Assembly (NCBI GenBank): GCA_016713965.1
Contig: JADJOC010000009.1
Coordinates: forward strand, 868,001-932,000
Reading direction: 5' to 3'
Origin: Chitinophagaceae bacterium
GTDB taxonomy: Bacteria; Bacteroidota; Bacteroidia; Chitinophagales; Chitinophagaceae
Length of the DNA: 64,000 nt
Both the position numbers and the translations under genes were made by a program. The notes under the pieces are model-generated. The model was not told the DNA's origin, did not search any database, and saw nothing but the letters and a program-made list of their open reading frames with translations. Below are positions 1 through 9,444 of the stretch, in pieces. Positions within the stretch are counted from its first letter, which is position 1. Every line of letters begins with the position of its first letter.

Positions 1-388
1 CTTCTACATTATATTTTGTTGCAATAGCTTTAAAATCCTGGTAGTGAGATTTTACGTAGTCATTATCATTATCACTGGTATCAATTTGTGCTTTAAATGA
101 AATAAAGTTTGCATTGTATGCATCACCAACTTCTTTTTTAGTATATACCTCTTTACTCATCTGTTTACACGGCCCACACCATGTAGTATACCCGTCTACA
201 TAAATTAATTTATTTTCATCTTTGGCTTTTTTTAATAATTCCTCCCAGGTATGCTCATGGTCAAATTGAATACCATCAATCTCATGTGTAGTTGTAATTG
301 ATTTTTTTTGTTCTGCTGAACTTGTGCCTTGGCAAAAAATAGTTGTATTTACTCCCAGGCAAAAAACAAATAGTAGTATGTATTTCAT
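1..388 (-). CDS. Secreted thioredoxin-fold protein, 3' end cut by window edge
   Basis: The visible 129 residues begin with a hydrophobic signal peptide (about residues 1-20). A thioredoxin-like fold follows, with the redox motif WCGPCK at about residues 70-75 after LIYVDGYTT. The family of small periplasmic thioredoxins acts on disulfides of exported proteins. The ATG is the reverse complement of 386-388 and directly precedes the signal sequence. The C-terminal part lies outside the window, so a fused domain cannot be excluded. Family call is firm; substrate is unknown. Confidence 0.85.
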   Translation of the reverse strand, partial: MKYILLFVFCLGVNTTIFCQGTSSAEQKKSITTTHEIDGIQFDHEHTWEELLKKAKDENKLIYVDGYTTWCGPCKQMSKEVYTKKEVGDAYNANFISFKAQIDTSDNDNDYVKSHYQDFKAIATKYNVE

Positions 389-663
389 TTTTTAAGATTT
401 TTTGTAAAAATAGCAGTATAGATAATCTTATAAATTAATTAAAAATTAAAACACATTGTTTTAACTTGAATTTATGATACTTAATCACCCCTGCAATGCA
501 ATAAATTATTTTTACTCGTTTACAATTTTTTAGATATTAGATTTTAAGCGGAACCCGATATATGGCTAAATGGCTATTAACTGCACAAATATCTTTTATT
601 ATTTAAAGCAAAATTTTTAATTTTTGAATTTGGAAGCAATGGATTTGAATTAGGGTAAAAGGA

Positions 664-1416
664 TTATGAAAGAGACAATGCATCTTTTACATAAGCTTTT
701 TTTTGCCTGGCAATGGGTATCTGCGATAGATCGGCCATTATTAAAAAACCACCATCTTCTTTAATAAATTTTGTTATGTGAAAGCGGTTGATGAGGTGTG
801 ACTGGTGTGTGCGGATAAATCCATATGGGGTCAAAAGGTCTTCGTACTCTTTTATGGATTTGCTAACCGTGATTTTTTCTTTATCAATAGTAAAAAATGT
901 TGTGTATGAATTATTACTTTCGCACCTGATTATATTTTTGACATTAATAAATTTTGTTTCCCTGGTACCAGGCAAAGCAATTTTATGTTCCAGTAAATTC
1001 TGAGGTTGTTTTACAAACTGTAATAAATTTTGAATATGGCTATTCTGTTTTTTTTCTTCAATTCTTTTCGTGGCTTTTTTAACTGCGGTTACCAGGTCTG
1101 AAATATTGATGGGTTTAAGAATATAATCTAATGCTGAAAACTTAATGGCATGTAAGCCGTATTGATCAAAGGCAGTTGCAAAAATTGTTTCAAAAGTTAT
1201 ATTATTTATTGACTGTAATAAATCAAATCCATTGCCATTAGGCATTTGAATATCTAAAAAAATTAAATCGGGAGAATGGGTATATATTAATTCTTTAGCC
1301 TGATGGATATTTAATGCCGTTGCAACTATATTTATTTCATTGCAATATTTTTTTAATAATATCCCCAGGTTATCTATATTATTTTGCTCATCATCTATTA
1401 GGATAGTATTAATCAT
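664..1416 (-). CDS. LytTR-family response regulator
   Basis: A 250-residue protein with an N-terminal receiver domain (acidic pair IDDE near residues 7-10, phospho-acceptor Asp55 in FLDIQMP, Lys of the LKPI motif) and a C-terminal LytTR DNA-binding domain (about 145-245, with NIIRCESNNSYT). The family dimerises on phosphorylation and binds direct-repeat promoters. It overlaps the upstream kinase by 4 bases (ATGA-type junction), so the two are translationally coupled and very likely form one signalling pair. The Cys in IIRCES aligns with an in-frame stop in the second LytTR gene of this window (29292-30041). Confidence 0.93.
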   Translation of the reverse strand: MINTILIDDEQNNIDNLGILLKKYCNEINIVATALNIHQAKELIYTHSPDLIFLDIQMPNGNGFDLLQSINNITFETIFATAFDQYGLHAIKFSALDYILKPINISDLVTAVKKATKRIEEKKQNSHIQNLLQFVKQPQNLLEHKIALPGTRETKFINVKNIIRCESNNSYTTFFTIDKEKITVSKSIKEYEDLLTPYGFIRTHQSHLINRFHITKFIKEDGGFLIMADLSQIPIARQKKAYVKDALSLS

Positions 1417-3224
1417 GTATTTATCCAGTTATTTAAAATGAATGTTGACTGCGTGCCTTTATTAATTTCGCTGGTGTAATTAAAATTAATGGAGCAATGC
1501 TGGTATAATTTATTAAATAAACCAATGCGTTCTTCTGTCAGCCTAAGGCCATATCCTTTTTTTGATAAATTTTTTACATCAAATCCCTTACCATTGTCTT
1601 CAATTTGGATATGCATGTCTTTTTGAGCAGTAAATATTTTTATAGAAAGTTTTCCATCCGGCATTGAGCTTAATGCATGCTTTATAGAATTCTCTACAAT
1701 CGGCTGCAATAGCATGGCAGGGACATCTATTTGGCTTTGCTGTATATCGGGGTCAATAGTAATGATATAAGTAAACGGCGATCGCAACTGTTCAATATTA
1801 ACGTAATTGGTGATCATTTTTATTTCATCTTCCAGTGATATCATTGCCTGCTTGCTGTATTCCAACGTCTCACGCATTAAAGTGCTGATTTGGGAAAGGT
1901 AAACATTGGCATTGTGCACATCATTTTTATTGATCAGGCTTTGTACCGATGCCAATGCATTAAAAATAAAATGCGGATTGAGCTGAGACCGCACTGAATC
2001 TAACTGAAGGTTCAATTGTTCTTTTTCGGATTTTACTTTTTTTAACCATCTTTGTTGGCGGTTTCTGTATATCATCCAACCAAAACCTATTAAAAATGCC
2101 CCGGCAAAAAATGCTATCAAAAATTTAGTCCGTGTGGTTTGCCACCAATTTATATCTACAGTAAAAACATAATAACTAATAGCGTAGGGTGTTAAATTGT
2201 ACTTTGTTTTTAAGCTATACCGTTTCCCCGGGAGTAAATTGGTAAACTGTAAAATAAAAACATCTGAAGCAGTGTGCCAAGTGGTGTCACTTTTTTCTTC
2301 ATCAATAAATTGGTACAACAATTTTAAAGTATCGGTATCATTAAACCTTTGAAACAATAAAAGGATATTATTTTCTTCGGGCTTAATATTTATAAACTGA
2401 GCCTGCTTATTTTTAAATGATATTCTCACATTATCACCATTGCTGTATTTTTGCATGGTAAGTTGCACGCCACTGCCATTTGTGGTAAGCCTGCCGGGTT
2501 TAAAATCACCAAAAGCTGAATCGTTTATAGTTAACTGAATACTATCCCTGTTATTGATTACTTCAAATATATTTTTCTGGTTTAAGTTATAATAATTAAT
2601 CAGTTTGGGAAATGGGTCAATATGTGAAAATTTGTATTCATTGCTTCGAACACCCGTTTTTAAATCTGCAATTTGCAAAATCACTTCATCCTGGTATTGC
2701 ATTGCATATTTAAACAAAATCATCTTCTCTCCACCCCGTTGTACTATTTCACCGTATGTTAATTTTGTGCCTACCGGCATTTCTAAAACAGAATCCATAT
2801 TTAATTTACCGTAGATAATCTTATCATTGAAAAGAATAGATACCTGTTTGGAAGAGTAATATTTGGGTTGGCTTTTGTTTATTGATATGGACCTAATATC
2901 ATAAGGTTTGGTTCTCAATATCAGGCTGTCTAAAAAAATAAGGTCATTAAACCTTCGGTTCCAAAACATAGTTCCGGCAGTGCTTCCACCTTTTACATTT
3001 CTATAAACATACATTGCTAATGTATCACCAATTATGTTTATTTCTTCCGTTAGAATTTTATTTTTTTCATCATTAGGCTTTGGTGGCGTACGCTGGGAGG
3101 GAACTTCTTTTGCAAAATATTGAATATTAATATCTCCCCAATATACCACAGTCTTCCAGGTGCTTTGTGCCTGCAAAGTGGCATTCACTACAAAAATTAT
3201 ATATACACTTACAAAAAACCTCAT
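1413..3224 (-). CDS. LytS-type sensor histidine kinase
   Basis: I chose the start at 3224 because the ten upstream residues are unlikely and MRFFVSVYIIFVVNATLQAQ is a good signal peptide. A long periplasmic sensor region follows (about residues 20-365), then one membrane segment (FLIAFFAGAFLIGFGWMIY), a coiled coil, the His_kinase domain with phospho-His motif LNPHFIFNAL, and an HATPase with VENSIKHA and DNGKGF. This is the architecture of PF06580 kinases that pair with LytTR regulators. The gene overlaps the downstream regulator by 4 bases. The ligand is not evident. Confidence 0.9.
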   Translation of the reverse strand: MRFFVSVYIIFVVNATLQAQSTWKTVVYWGDINIQYFAKEVPSQRTPPKPNDEKNKILTEEINIIGDTLAMYVYRNVKGGSTAGTMFWNRRFNDLIFLDSLILRTKPYDIRSISINKSQPKYYSSKQVSILFNDKIIYGKLNMDSVLEMPVGTKLTYGEIVQRGGEKMILFKYAMQYQDEVILQIADLKTGVRSNEYKFSHIDPFPKLINYYNLNQKNIFEVINNRDSIQLTINDSAFGDFKPGRLTTNGSGVQLTMQKYSNGDNVRISFKNKQAQFINIKPEENNILLLFQRFNDTDTLKLLYQFIDEEKSDTTWHTASDVFILQFTNLLPGKRYSLKTKYNLTPYAISYYVFTVDINWWQTTRTKFLIAFFAGAFLIGFGWMIYRNRQQRWLKKVKSEKEQLNLQLDSVRSQLNPHFIFNALASVQSLINKNDVHNANVYLSQISTLMRETLEYSKQAMISLEDEIKMITNYVNIEQLRSPFTYIITIDPDIQQSQIDVPAMLLQPIVENSIKHALSSMPDGKLSIKIFTAQKDMHIQIEDNGKGFDVKNLSKKGYGLRLTEERIGLFNKLYQHCSINFNYTSEINKGTQSTFILNNWINT

Positions 3225-3386
3225 GTTATCTAAATAATACCAACAAATAAACAATTTATATTGAATGATTTATAATTAATTCCTGTATTTGGTACAAATA
3301 ACTTTGAATTTTGCATCTTCAACAATTAAAAACTTGCAGAACAATGTATTTTTATACATTTGAAGAAACTTTATCAACTACTTTTC

Positions 3387-4049
3387 ATGTTACAAACAAC
3401 CACCCTGCAGTTTTTAAAAAATCTTAAGAAAAACAATAATAAACCTTGGTTTGATGATCACCGCAAAGTATATGAAAATGCAAAAACGGATTTTTATCAA
3501 TTGATATCAGCTATTATTACAGAAATAGGAAAGTTTGATGTCTCCTTATCCAACCTTACTGCAAAAGACTGCACCTTTAGAATAAACAGGGATGTCAGGT
3601 TCAGTAAGGATAAAAGTCCTTACAAAACCAATATGGGCGCTTCTTTTAATATTGGTGGAAAAAAGTTGCAGTCTGCTGGCTATTATTTTCATTTAGAACC
3701 CGGAAAAAGTTTTATCGGCGGCGGTTTGTATATGCCTATGCCGCCGCTGCTGGCCAAAGTAAGACAGGAAATTGATTATAATTTTGACGATTGGAAAAAA
3801 ATTGTAGAAAATAAAACCTTTACAACCAGTTTTAAAAAAGGCATAGATGGAATAGATTACTTAATAAGGCCACCCAAAGGATATGAAGAAACAAACCCCG
3901 CAATCAGCTATTTAAAAATGAAAAATTTTATAGTAAGCAAATCATTAACTGATAAAGACCTGGTTGATAAAAATCTTAAAAAAGAGATTGTAAAAACTTT
4001 CCAAACAATGAAGCCCTTTATTAATTTTTTAAACAGGGGTATGGAATAA
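3387..4049 (+). CDS. DUF2461 family protein
   Basis: A 220-residue soluble protein beginning MLQTTTLQFLKNLKKNNNKPWFDDHR, the usual opening of the DUF2461/TIGR02453 family. Conserved blocks include FRINRDVRFSKDKSPYKTNMG and the GGGLYMPMPP stretch. A TTG 27 bases upstream would add nine residues, but the ATG at 3387 fits the family start better. The biochemical role of the family is not established. It is divergent from the LytS gene across about 160 bases that must hold both promoters. Confidence 0.9.
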   Translation: MLQTTTLQFLKNLKKNNNKPWFDDHRKVYENAKTDFYQLISAIITEIGKFDVSLSNLTAKDCTFRINRDVRFSKDKSPYKTNMGASFNIGGKKLQSAGYYFHLEPGKSFIGGGLYMPMPPLLAKVRQEIDYNFDDWKKIVENKTFTTSFKKGIDGIDYLIRPPKGYEETNPAISYLKMKNFIVSKSLTDKDLVDKNLKKEIVKTFQTMKPFINFLNRGME

Positions 4050-4225
4050 ATAGCCAGTGATAAAAATCACCGGCCTTGCTTATCTTTAAAACCATAAGAA
4101 AATGTTTATGTTAAAAACAATTAATTATAGGTTAATAAAATATTCAAGGGGTGCAGAATAAATTCCGGATGATTTTTAATAATAAGTAAATGGGCCTGGA
4201 CAGTTAAATACAAAACATATTGTTT

Positions 4226-5113
4226 TTAATAAATATGTGTTTTGTTCTGTGAAATTTCCCGGTTGGCATGCTTAGTAATTTTTAACTTTTTTCTATTATA
4301 CCACCATTGCGGAGCAGTTTTTTTCATTAATGTATCAATACCCCGCATGCCAAAAAGCTTCCATAATCCATCTATTTTACCTCCCAAATTATTTTGCAAA
4401 GCCCTTAAGCTCATGGCAAAACCACTATCCAGGTATTCCATATGGTGCCAATAGCCCGCAGGCATAAAAAGGGTATCTCCATGCTCCAAAATCACTTCAT
4501 ATCCTTTTGCGAATTTTACTGCCGGAAAATTTTCATAATCAAACCCCTTGTCGTAATTGGCATAATTTGCCGCACTAAGCACTTCCCATGGTTTACGGTA
4601 CAATTTATATTGCTCCTGGTGAGGAAATAAAAGCACTTTTTTACGGCCAAGAAACTGGGTATGCAATATATGGCTCATGTCTATATCAAAATGCATATGT
4701 GTAATAGAGCCCTGTCCACCTACAAAAGCATAGGGTATTTTTTTTACAAAACCCTTCATCAACTCATCCGGCCATGTAAAATCTTTAATAATTTGTGGAG
4801 CATGCTGAAAAATATTAAATAAAAAAATACGAAGGTCCAAAGGGCCGGCTTTCACTTTTTTAAGATAATCCCCAAATCCCATATAGGCATCTGCTGTGTT
4901 AATAGGCGTATAGGCATCGCTTTTGATATTATTATAAACCCCCACCTCTTTTTCACCAACCATATCAATAAAATAATCCCATGTCCATTTGGTATAAGCG
5001 GGCCACTTCTTAGCTATGTCTTTAATAACTAAAGGCTGCATTTTATCGTAATAATTCGCTTTAAATTCCTCTGCCGTAATTGCATTTACCGTAGTAACAG
5101 GCTCTAGTAACAT
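4226..5113 (-). CDS. JmjC/cupin_8-like Fe(II)/2-oxoglutarate oxygenase-like protein
   Basis: A 295-residue protein of the cupin_8 (FIH-like) group. The N-terminal part has the PLVIKDIAKKWPAY element typical of this group. The double-stranded beta-helix carries HFD at residues 141-143 as the likely HxD metal ligands and a distal His in PAGYWHH (223-224), with a Lys/Arg-rich strand between them. Characterised relatives hydroxylate protein side chains, but many bacterial members have no known substrate. It is convergent with DUF2461 and divergent from the tetR-paaE unit. The metal triad is visible; the substrate is not. Confidence 0.85.
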   Translation of the reverse strand: MLLEPVTTVNAITAEEFKANYYDKMQPLVIKDIAKKWPAYTKWTWDYFIDMVGEKEVGVYNNIKSDAYTPINTADAYMGFGDYLKKVKAGPLDLRIFLFNIFQHAPQIIKDFTWPDELMKGFVKKIPYAFVGGQGSITHMHFDIDMSHILHTQFLGRKKVLLFPHQEQYKLYRKPWEVLSAANYANYDKGFDYENFPAVKFAKGYEVILEHGDTLFMPAGYWHHMEYLDSGFAMSLRALQNNLGGKIDGLWKLFGMRGIDTLMKKTAPQWWYNRKKLKITKHANREISQNKTHIY

Positions 5114-5173
5114 AATTGTAAATTAACCTTACGAAATTACTACTTAAATTTTGTCTGTTTGCTAAAAAGAAAG

Positions 5174-5195
5174 AAAACTAATAAACGTTAGTTTT
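5174..5195. promoter_or_regulatory. Predicted TetR (PaaR-like) operator upstream of tetR-paaE
   Basis: An inverted repeat AAAACTAA-n6-TTAGTTTT ends 11 bases before the tetR ATG. The same palindrome, with longer arms, lies before paaA at 10361-10386. A TAnnTTTG -7-like box (TAGTTTTG, 5189-5196) overlaps the right arm, so repressor binding would block this promoter and give autoregulation. Binding of the TetR protein is inferred from position and symmetry. Confidence 0.7.
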
Positions 5196-5206
5196 GCATA
5201 AATTAT

Positions 5207-5797
5207 ATGGCTAAAATAAAGTCCACAAACAAAGCAACTAAAAAAGAAGTGATTGCTATAAAGGCCGCCAGCTTATTTAAAGCGAAAGGGTTTAATGCCA
5301 CCAGCATGAGAGAACTAGCCGATTTAGTCGGTGTGGAAGCCTCCAGCTTGTATAACCATATCGGAAGCAAAAGTGAATTACTACATTCTATTTGTTTTAA
5401 AATTGCCAATGAATTTACAGTACATTTGGCCCAGGTTGAAAATAGTAATGGCAACAGTGTAAAAAAGCTACAGGATATTATCAGCTTTCATATACGCATC
5501 ATGTTAAAAAAGTTTGATGAAGTATTTGTAGCCAATCATGAATGGAAGCACCTCCAGGAACCTTACCTTAGCAATTTTTTAAACCAGCGAAGAAGCTACG
5601 AAAAAAGACTGATAGCAATTGTGTCAGAAGGTATAAAAAATAAAGAGATAATAAATGGTGAGCCCCCGATAATTATATTTACCATACTTTCTGCAGTAAG
5701 GGGCCTTGAGCTCTGGCACAGGAGTAAAAAAAATATCAGTGAACAAAATTTAGAGGAAGGCATGATCACACAATTAACAACAGGATTTATAAAATAA
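5207..5797 (+). CDS. TetR-family repressor of the phenylacetate genes (PaaR-like)
   Basis: A 196-residue protein with an N-terminal TetR helix-turn-helix (about residues 12-58, with TSMRELADLVGVEASSLYNH) and a helical ligand-binding C-terminal region. Four bases separate it from paaE, so it is first in a paa transcript. TetR-type PaaR repressors elsewhere respond to phenylacetyl-CoA; that ligand is inferred here from context. Two matching palindromes in the window, one before this gene and one before paaA, support local control. Confidence 0.85.
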   Translation: MAKIKSTNKATKKEVIAIKAASLFKAKGFNATSMRELADLVGVEASSLYNHIGSKSELLHSICFKIANEFTVHLAQVENSNGNSVKKLQDIISFHIRIMLKKFDEVFVANHEWKHLQEPYLSNFLNQRRSYEKRLIAIVSEGIKNKEIINGEPPIIIFTILSAVRGLELWHRSKKNISEQNLEEGMITQLTTGFIK

Positions 5798-5801
5798 AAA
5801 T

Positions 5802-6881
5802 ATGGCACTACATTTTCATACGCTTACTATTGCAGATATAAAAAAGGAAACAGAAGATTGTATATCAATTGCTTTAGCTGTACCGGAAAATTTAAAAGAA
5901 ATTTTTCAATTTACACATGGCCAAAACATTACGCTTAAAACAAATATCGATGGAGAAGAAATACGCAGGAGTTATTCTATTTGCAGCGCTCCATTTGATG
6001 GAGAGTTAAGAGTGGCGGTTAAAAAAGTAATGGGAGGAAAATTTTCCATTTTTGCAAATGAAAAATTAAAGAAAGGCGATACTATTGAAGTATTGGCCCC
6101 CAGTGGAAAATTTAATACAGCTTTATCCCGTCAAAATAAAAAAAATTACCTGGCCATAGCAGCAGGCAGCGGCATTACCCCTATTTTATCTATAATAAAA
6201 ACTACGCTTGCCACAGAACTTGAAAGTACGTTTACTTTAATATTTGGTAACCGCAGCCGCAGCAATATTATTTTTTTTGAAGCACTGGAAGCAATAAAAA
6301 ATAAATACCTGCAGCGATTTAATTTTATAAATATTTTGAGCCGTGAAAAAATAGAGGCATCAATAAATTTCGGGAGGATAAATACAGAAAAATTGACTGA
6401 GCTGAAAAAAGTCATCAATTATAAAAATATTCACGAAGCTTTTATTTGCGGACCGGAAGAAATGATTTTTTCTTCAAAAGATTTTTTATTGCAGGAAGGG
6501 ATGGATATAAAAAATATACATTTTGAATTGTTCACTACGCCAGGTGTAAAAAAGATTACAGGCAATAGTGGAGCCATGATAGGAAAAGGCGCTGGCCCTG
6601 TAAGTAACATAACCATAAAGCTGGATGGAAGAAGCCTTGATTTTGATTTAAGCTTTAGCGGTAATAGTATTTTAGATGAAGCGCTACAGCAGGGCGCTGA
6701 TTTGCCCTATGCGTGCAAAGGCGGTGTATGCAGTACCTGCAGGGCTAAGTTACTTGAAGGCAAAGTAGAAATGGATGTTAACTATGCTTTAGAACCCGAG
6801 GAAGTTGCCCAGGGCTTTATCCTTACCTGCCAGGCACATCCTGTAACTGACAAAGTAGTGGTGGATTTTGATGTAAGATAA
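5802..6881 (+). CDS. paaE: Phenylacetyl-CoA epoxidase reductase subunit PaaE
   Basis: A 359-residue reductase passing electrons from NAD(P)H through FAD and a [2Fe-2S] cluster to the di-iron epoxidase PaaA. The order of domains is FAD-binding (RRSYSICSAP), NAD-binding (AAGSGITPI) and a C-terminal plant-type ferredoxin with cluster cysteines at about 305, 310, 313 and 343 (CKGGVCSTC...LTC). Length and order match PaaE. It is separated from paaA by several accessory genes, so the epoxidase genes are split over two transcription units, each with the same predicted operator. Confidence 0.95.
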   Translation: MALHFHTLTIADIKKETEDCISIALAVPENLKEIFQFTHGQNITLKTNIDGEEIRRSYSICSAPFDGELRVAVKKVMGGKFSIFANEKLKKGDTIEVLAPSGKFNTALSRQNKKNYLAIAAGSGITPILSIIKTTLATELESTFTLIFGNRSRSNIIFFEALEAIKNKYLQRFNFINILSREKIEASINFGRINTEKLTELKKVINYKNIHEAFICGPEEMIFSSKDFLLQEGMDIKNIHFELFTTPGVKKITGNSGAMIGKGAGPVSNITIKLDGRSLDFDLSFSGNSILDEALQQGADLPYACKGGVCSTCRAKLLEGKVEMDVNYALEPEEVAQGFILTCQAHPVTDKVVVDFDVR

Positions 6882-6945
6882 ATCAGAGCGATTATTATGT
6901 AAAGTATTTAGAAAAAACATCTCATTAGTAAATAAAAAATTTACA

Positions 6946-7431
6946 GTGAAAAAAATAATTCTAAGCTTATTTGTTATAACAATAGCGCTAAGCGGTATTG
7001 CACAACCCTATGATAGCAATATGTACAAAAAAACAGATTTGCTGATCATACATACCACCAAAAGCTATACTGATGCTAAGAAATTTGCCGTGCAGGCAGC
7101 AAAAAAATTATCACTTGAGCTTGATTTGCATGGCCTTACCCCTAATAAAGAAACAGGCCTTACTGCTGATACTGCCACTTGCGAAGCATCGGGATACAGC
7201 TTTCCCATGTATTTGGAAAGAATAGGGGACTATGATGAAGGCGAATATATAAGTATTGAATATTCTAATGGCTATGGTAATTCTAAAGGTAGCCTCAAAG
7301 AAGGTTATTATCTTGTAGTAGCTGCAAGCGGTAGCCGCGATATCACTAAGCCAGCACTTGAATATGTTAAAAAAGTTTATAAAGATGCTTATATACAGCA
7401 GGTAGAAATGTATTTAGGTTGTAGACATTAA
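6946..7431 (+). CDS. Secreted protein of unknown function, paralogue A
   Basis: A 161-residue protein from a GTG start, with a signal peptide ending near GIAQP. I do not recognise a family. It shares blocks with the next gene: KKTDLLIIHTTKSYTDAKKFA, an EGEYISIEYS stretch, GYYLVVAASG and a C-terminal VYKDAYIQQVEMYLGC. The xYYLVVAASG and KKVYKDAY pattern loosely recalls SPOR-like repeats, but I cannot assign it. Six bases separate it from its paralogue, so the two are a tandem duplication in one transcript between paaE and the IS4 element. Confidence 0.8.
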   Translation: MKKIILSLFVITIALSGIAQPYDSNMYKKTDLLIIHTTKSYTDAKKFAVQAAKKLSLELDLHGLTPNKETGLTADTATCEASGYSFPMYLERIGDYDEGEYISIEYSNGYGNSKGSLKEGYYLVVAASGSRDITKPALEYVKKVYKDAYIQQVEMYLGCRH

Positions 7432-7437
7432 TATAGT

Positions 7438-7932
7438 ATGAAACAATTAATAACATATTGCTTTATTACATTAATTGCTTTAAGTAGCAGTGCCCAAACC
7501 GAGGAGCATTTGGGAGAAGATAAATATAACTATGTAAAGAAAGACATGCTTATCCTTTTCTCAACTAAAAGTTTTAAGGATGCCCAAAAATTTGCAAAGC
7601 AGGCATCAAAAAATCTTTTGATAAAAACTGATCCGGATCTTGTTGATAGCATTACTCCAAATGAAGAAGAGGGTTTAACTTTTACCAGGACGCACTGTCA
7701 GGACAGCCACTTTGAATATCCTTGTTATGTAGCTCGGGGCAGGGGTGATGATGGAGAATATATCAGTATCGAATATTCCACCTGGATAAATGGTTTTAAA
7801 GATGGTTATTATATTGTAATAGCGGCAAGCGGGGATAAAGAAATTACCCAGCCCTCGCTTAAAAAGATCAAAAAAGTATACAAAGATGCTTATGTAAAGC
7901 AAACCGAAGTTTATATGGGCTGTATACATTAA
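7438..7932 (+). CDS. Secreted protein of unknown function, paralogue B
   Basis: A 164-residue protein with a signal peptide ending SSSAQ. It is clearly homologous to the gene just upstream over its full length (MLILFSTKSFKDAQKFAKQA, GEYISIEYS, GYYIVIAASG, YKDAYVKQTEVYMGC). Cysteines near the middle and in the final GC-x-H motif are conserved between the two, suggesting a disulfide in the periplasm. It carries a few extra residues after the signal peptide. The function is unknown. Confidence 0.8.
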   Translation: MKQLITYCFITLIALSSSAQTEEHLGEDKYNYVKKDMLILFSTKSFKDAQKFAKQASKNLLIKTDPDLVDSITPNEEEGLTFTRTHCQDSHFEYPCYVARGRGDDGEYISIEYSTWINGFKDGYYIVIAASGDKEITQPSLKKIKKVYKDAYVKQTEVYMGCIH

Positions 7933-7988
7933 TATTTATTTTGGTACCAGCTTCAGTTTTCCATGGCATCATCGTGGTTGCCTGCCCC

Positions 7989-7998
7989 GTCCGAAGGC
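7989..7998. repeat. Left target-site duplication of the IS4-family element
   Basis: GTCCGAAGGC abuts the left end of the insertion sequence and is repeated exactly at 9435-9444. A 10-bp duplication fits the IS4 family and indicates a fairly recent, undisturbed insertion. Confidence 0.9.
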
Positions 7999-9434
7999 CT
8001 ATCGTGTGGACACATTTTTGCATAGCTTTGAGTACAAAAAAGATGGAGAAAAGAGAATTCAGTGATTTAGAAGACATGCGTTTATTGTATAGGGGGAATA
8101 AGATTTTAGGAGATTTGTTTAGCAAGAGCGTTAGTTCGATTCGTCAACTAACAAAAAACGAATCAGAAGCCAAAGGTTTTTATCGTTTTCTTAATAATGA
8201 AAGGGTTAGTGAGGAAGACATAGTTAGCAATCTGGTAAGCAATTGCCAGGCAGCCTGCCGGGGTAAATATGTAGTATGCATACAAGACAGTACAGAAATA
8301 AATTTAAGCAGCCATAGCAATCGTATAAAAAAAGATAGCTACATCGGTACTACCAATGCCAATAATGAAAAGGGTTTAGGCTTTTTGTTGCACCCGAGTT
8401 TGGTTGTAGATGCTTACCAATGCATCCCGTATGGTTATTCGGATATTAAGATATGGAACCGTTCGTTGGAGTTGAAGTCCAAATTTGAACGGGAATATAA
8501 TAAGTTGTCCATAGAACACAAAGAGTCATATAAATGGATTGAAGTATCCAATAATACAAAGACTGCCTTGGCTGATATAGTAGAAGGGATGGTGATTGTT
8601 CAGGATAGGGAAGGAGATATTTATGAGCAGTTTGCTGTGATTGCAGATGAGAAAACAGATTTATTAATACGTGCCAGGGCTAATAGGACATTAGCAGATA
8701 ATACAAAATTATTCGACTGTTTATCTGCTCAGCAAGCGCAAGGCTGTTATGAAATACCTGTAGAAGCAAAGAAGAACAGGAAAAAGAGAAGGGCTACAAT
8801 AGAAATAAGGTATAAGCAGGTAGAAATAAAAAAAACAGCAGGGACAAGTAAAGGCGTGCCGCCCATTACCAGTCTTTATTTAATAGAAGCAAAAGAACTT
8901 AATTATAGTGGGGAAGATAAGATATGCTGGAGATTATTGACGACAATAGCTGTACAAACAGTTGAAATAGCAAAGATGTGTATTGAGTGGTATAGCTGGA
9001 GGTGGACAATCGAAGAGGTGTTTAAAATATTAAAAAAAGAAGGTTATAACATAGAAGCCTCTGAACTTGAATATGGCTCATCAGTAAGAAAAATGAGTTT
9101 AATGATAATGGAAGTAATCATTAAACTCTTCCTCATGAGACTGGCATATGCAGAACCGGAAATGGTTATAAATACTGATACTTGCTTCTCAAAAGAGGAA
9201 CAGGATTTTTTAGAACATCAAATAATACAGCTGGAGGGAAAAACTGAAAAACAAAAGAACCCTTACAAAAGTAAAGACCTGAAACGATATGTATGGGTTA
9301 TAGCCAGATTAGGTGGATGGAAAGGATATGAAAGCAAAAGACATCCAGGGATTACAACGCTATGGATAGGACTAAAGTATTTTAAGGCAGCTATGGTGGG
9401 CTGGGAAATAAGAAGAAATGTGTCCACACGATAG
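7999..9434 (+). mobile_element. Complete IS4-family insertion sequence, 1436 bp
   Basis: Perfect 19-bp terminal inverted repeats CTATCGTGTGGACACATTT lie at 7999-8017 and, inverted, at 9416-9434. A 10-bp direct duplication GTCCGAAGGC flanks the element. It contains one intact transposase gene whose TAG stop is the last three bases of the right terminal repeat. Removing the element restores a GC-rich palindrome (CCCCG...CGGGG) of the REP type also seen near 58.8 kb. Intact ends, ORF and duplication suggest it may still be active. Confidence 0.95.
8043..9434 (+). CDS. IS4-family (Tn5/IS50-like) transposase
   Basis: A 463-residue protein from the ATG at 8043; a longer reading frame upstream would start outside the element and is rejected. 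It has an N-terminal Tnp_DNA_bind-like region (EFSDLEDMRLLYRGNKILGD), then a DDE core with Asp in CIQDSTEINL, Asp in IVQDREGDIYE and Glu in RWTIEEVFKILKKEG. The C-terminal part resembles the Tn5 dimerisation region. No frameshift is present, unlike every other IS transposase in the window. It catalyses cut-and-paste transposition of its own IS. Confidence 0.93.
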   Translation: MEKREFSDLEDMRLLYRGNKILGDLFSKSVSSIRQLTKNESEAKGFYRFLNNERVSEEDIVSNLVSNCQAACRGKYVVCIQDSTEINLSSHSNRIKKDSYIGTTNANNEKGLGFLLHPSLVVDAYQCIPYGYSDIKIWNRSLELKSKFEREYNKLSIEHKESYKWIEVSNNTKTALADIVEGMVIVQDREGDIYEQFAVIADEKTDLLIRARANRTLADNTKLFDCLSAQQAQGCYEIPVEAKKNRKKRRATIEIRYKQVEIKKTAGTSKGVPPITSLYLIEAKELNYSGEDKICWRLLTTIAVQTVEIAKMCIEWYSWRWTIEEVFKILKKEGYNIEASELEYGSSVRKMSLMIMEVIIKLFLMRLAYAEPEMVINTDTCFSKEEQDFLEHQIIQLEGKTEKQKNPYKSKDLKRYVWVIARLGGWKGYESKRHPGITTLWIGLKYFKAAMVGWEIRRNVSTR

Positions 9435-9444
9435 GTCCGAAGGC
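9435..9444. repeat. Right target-site duplication of the IS4-family element
   Basis: Exact second copy of GTCCGAAGGC, directly after the right terminal inverted repeat. Confidence 0.9.

Noticed and set aside
7941..8042. Upstream extension of the IS4 transposase frame
   Set aside because: It begins outside the left inverted repeat of the element, so it cannot be part of the mobile gene; the ATG at 8043 is inside.
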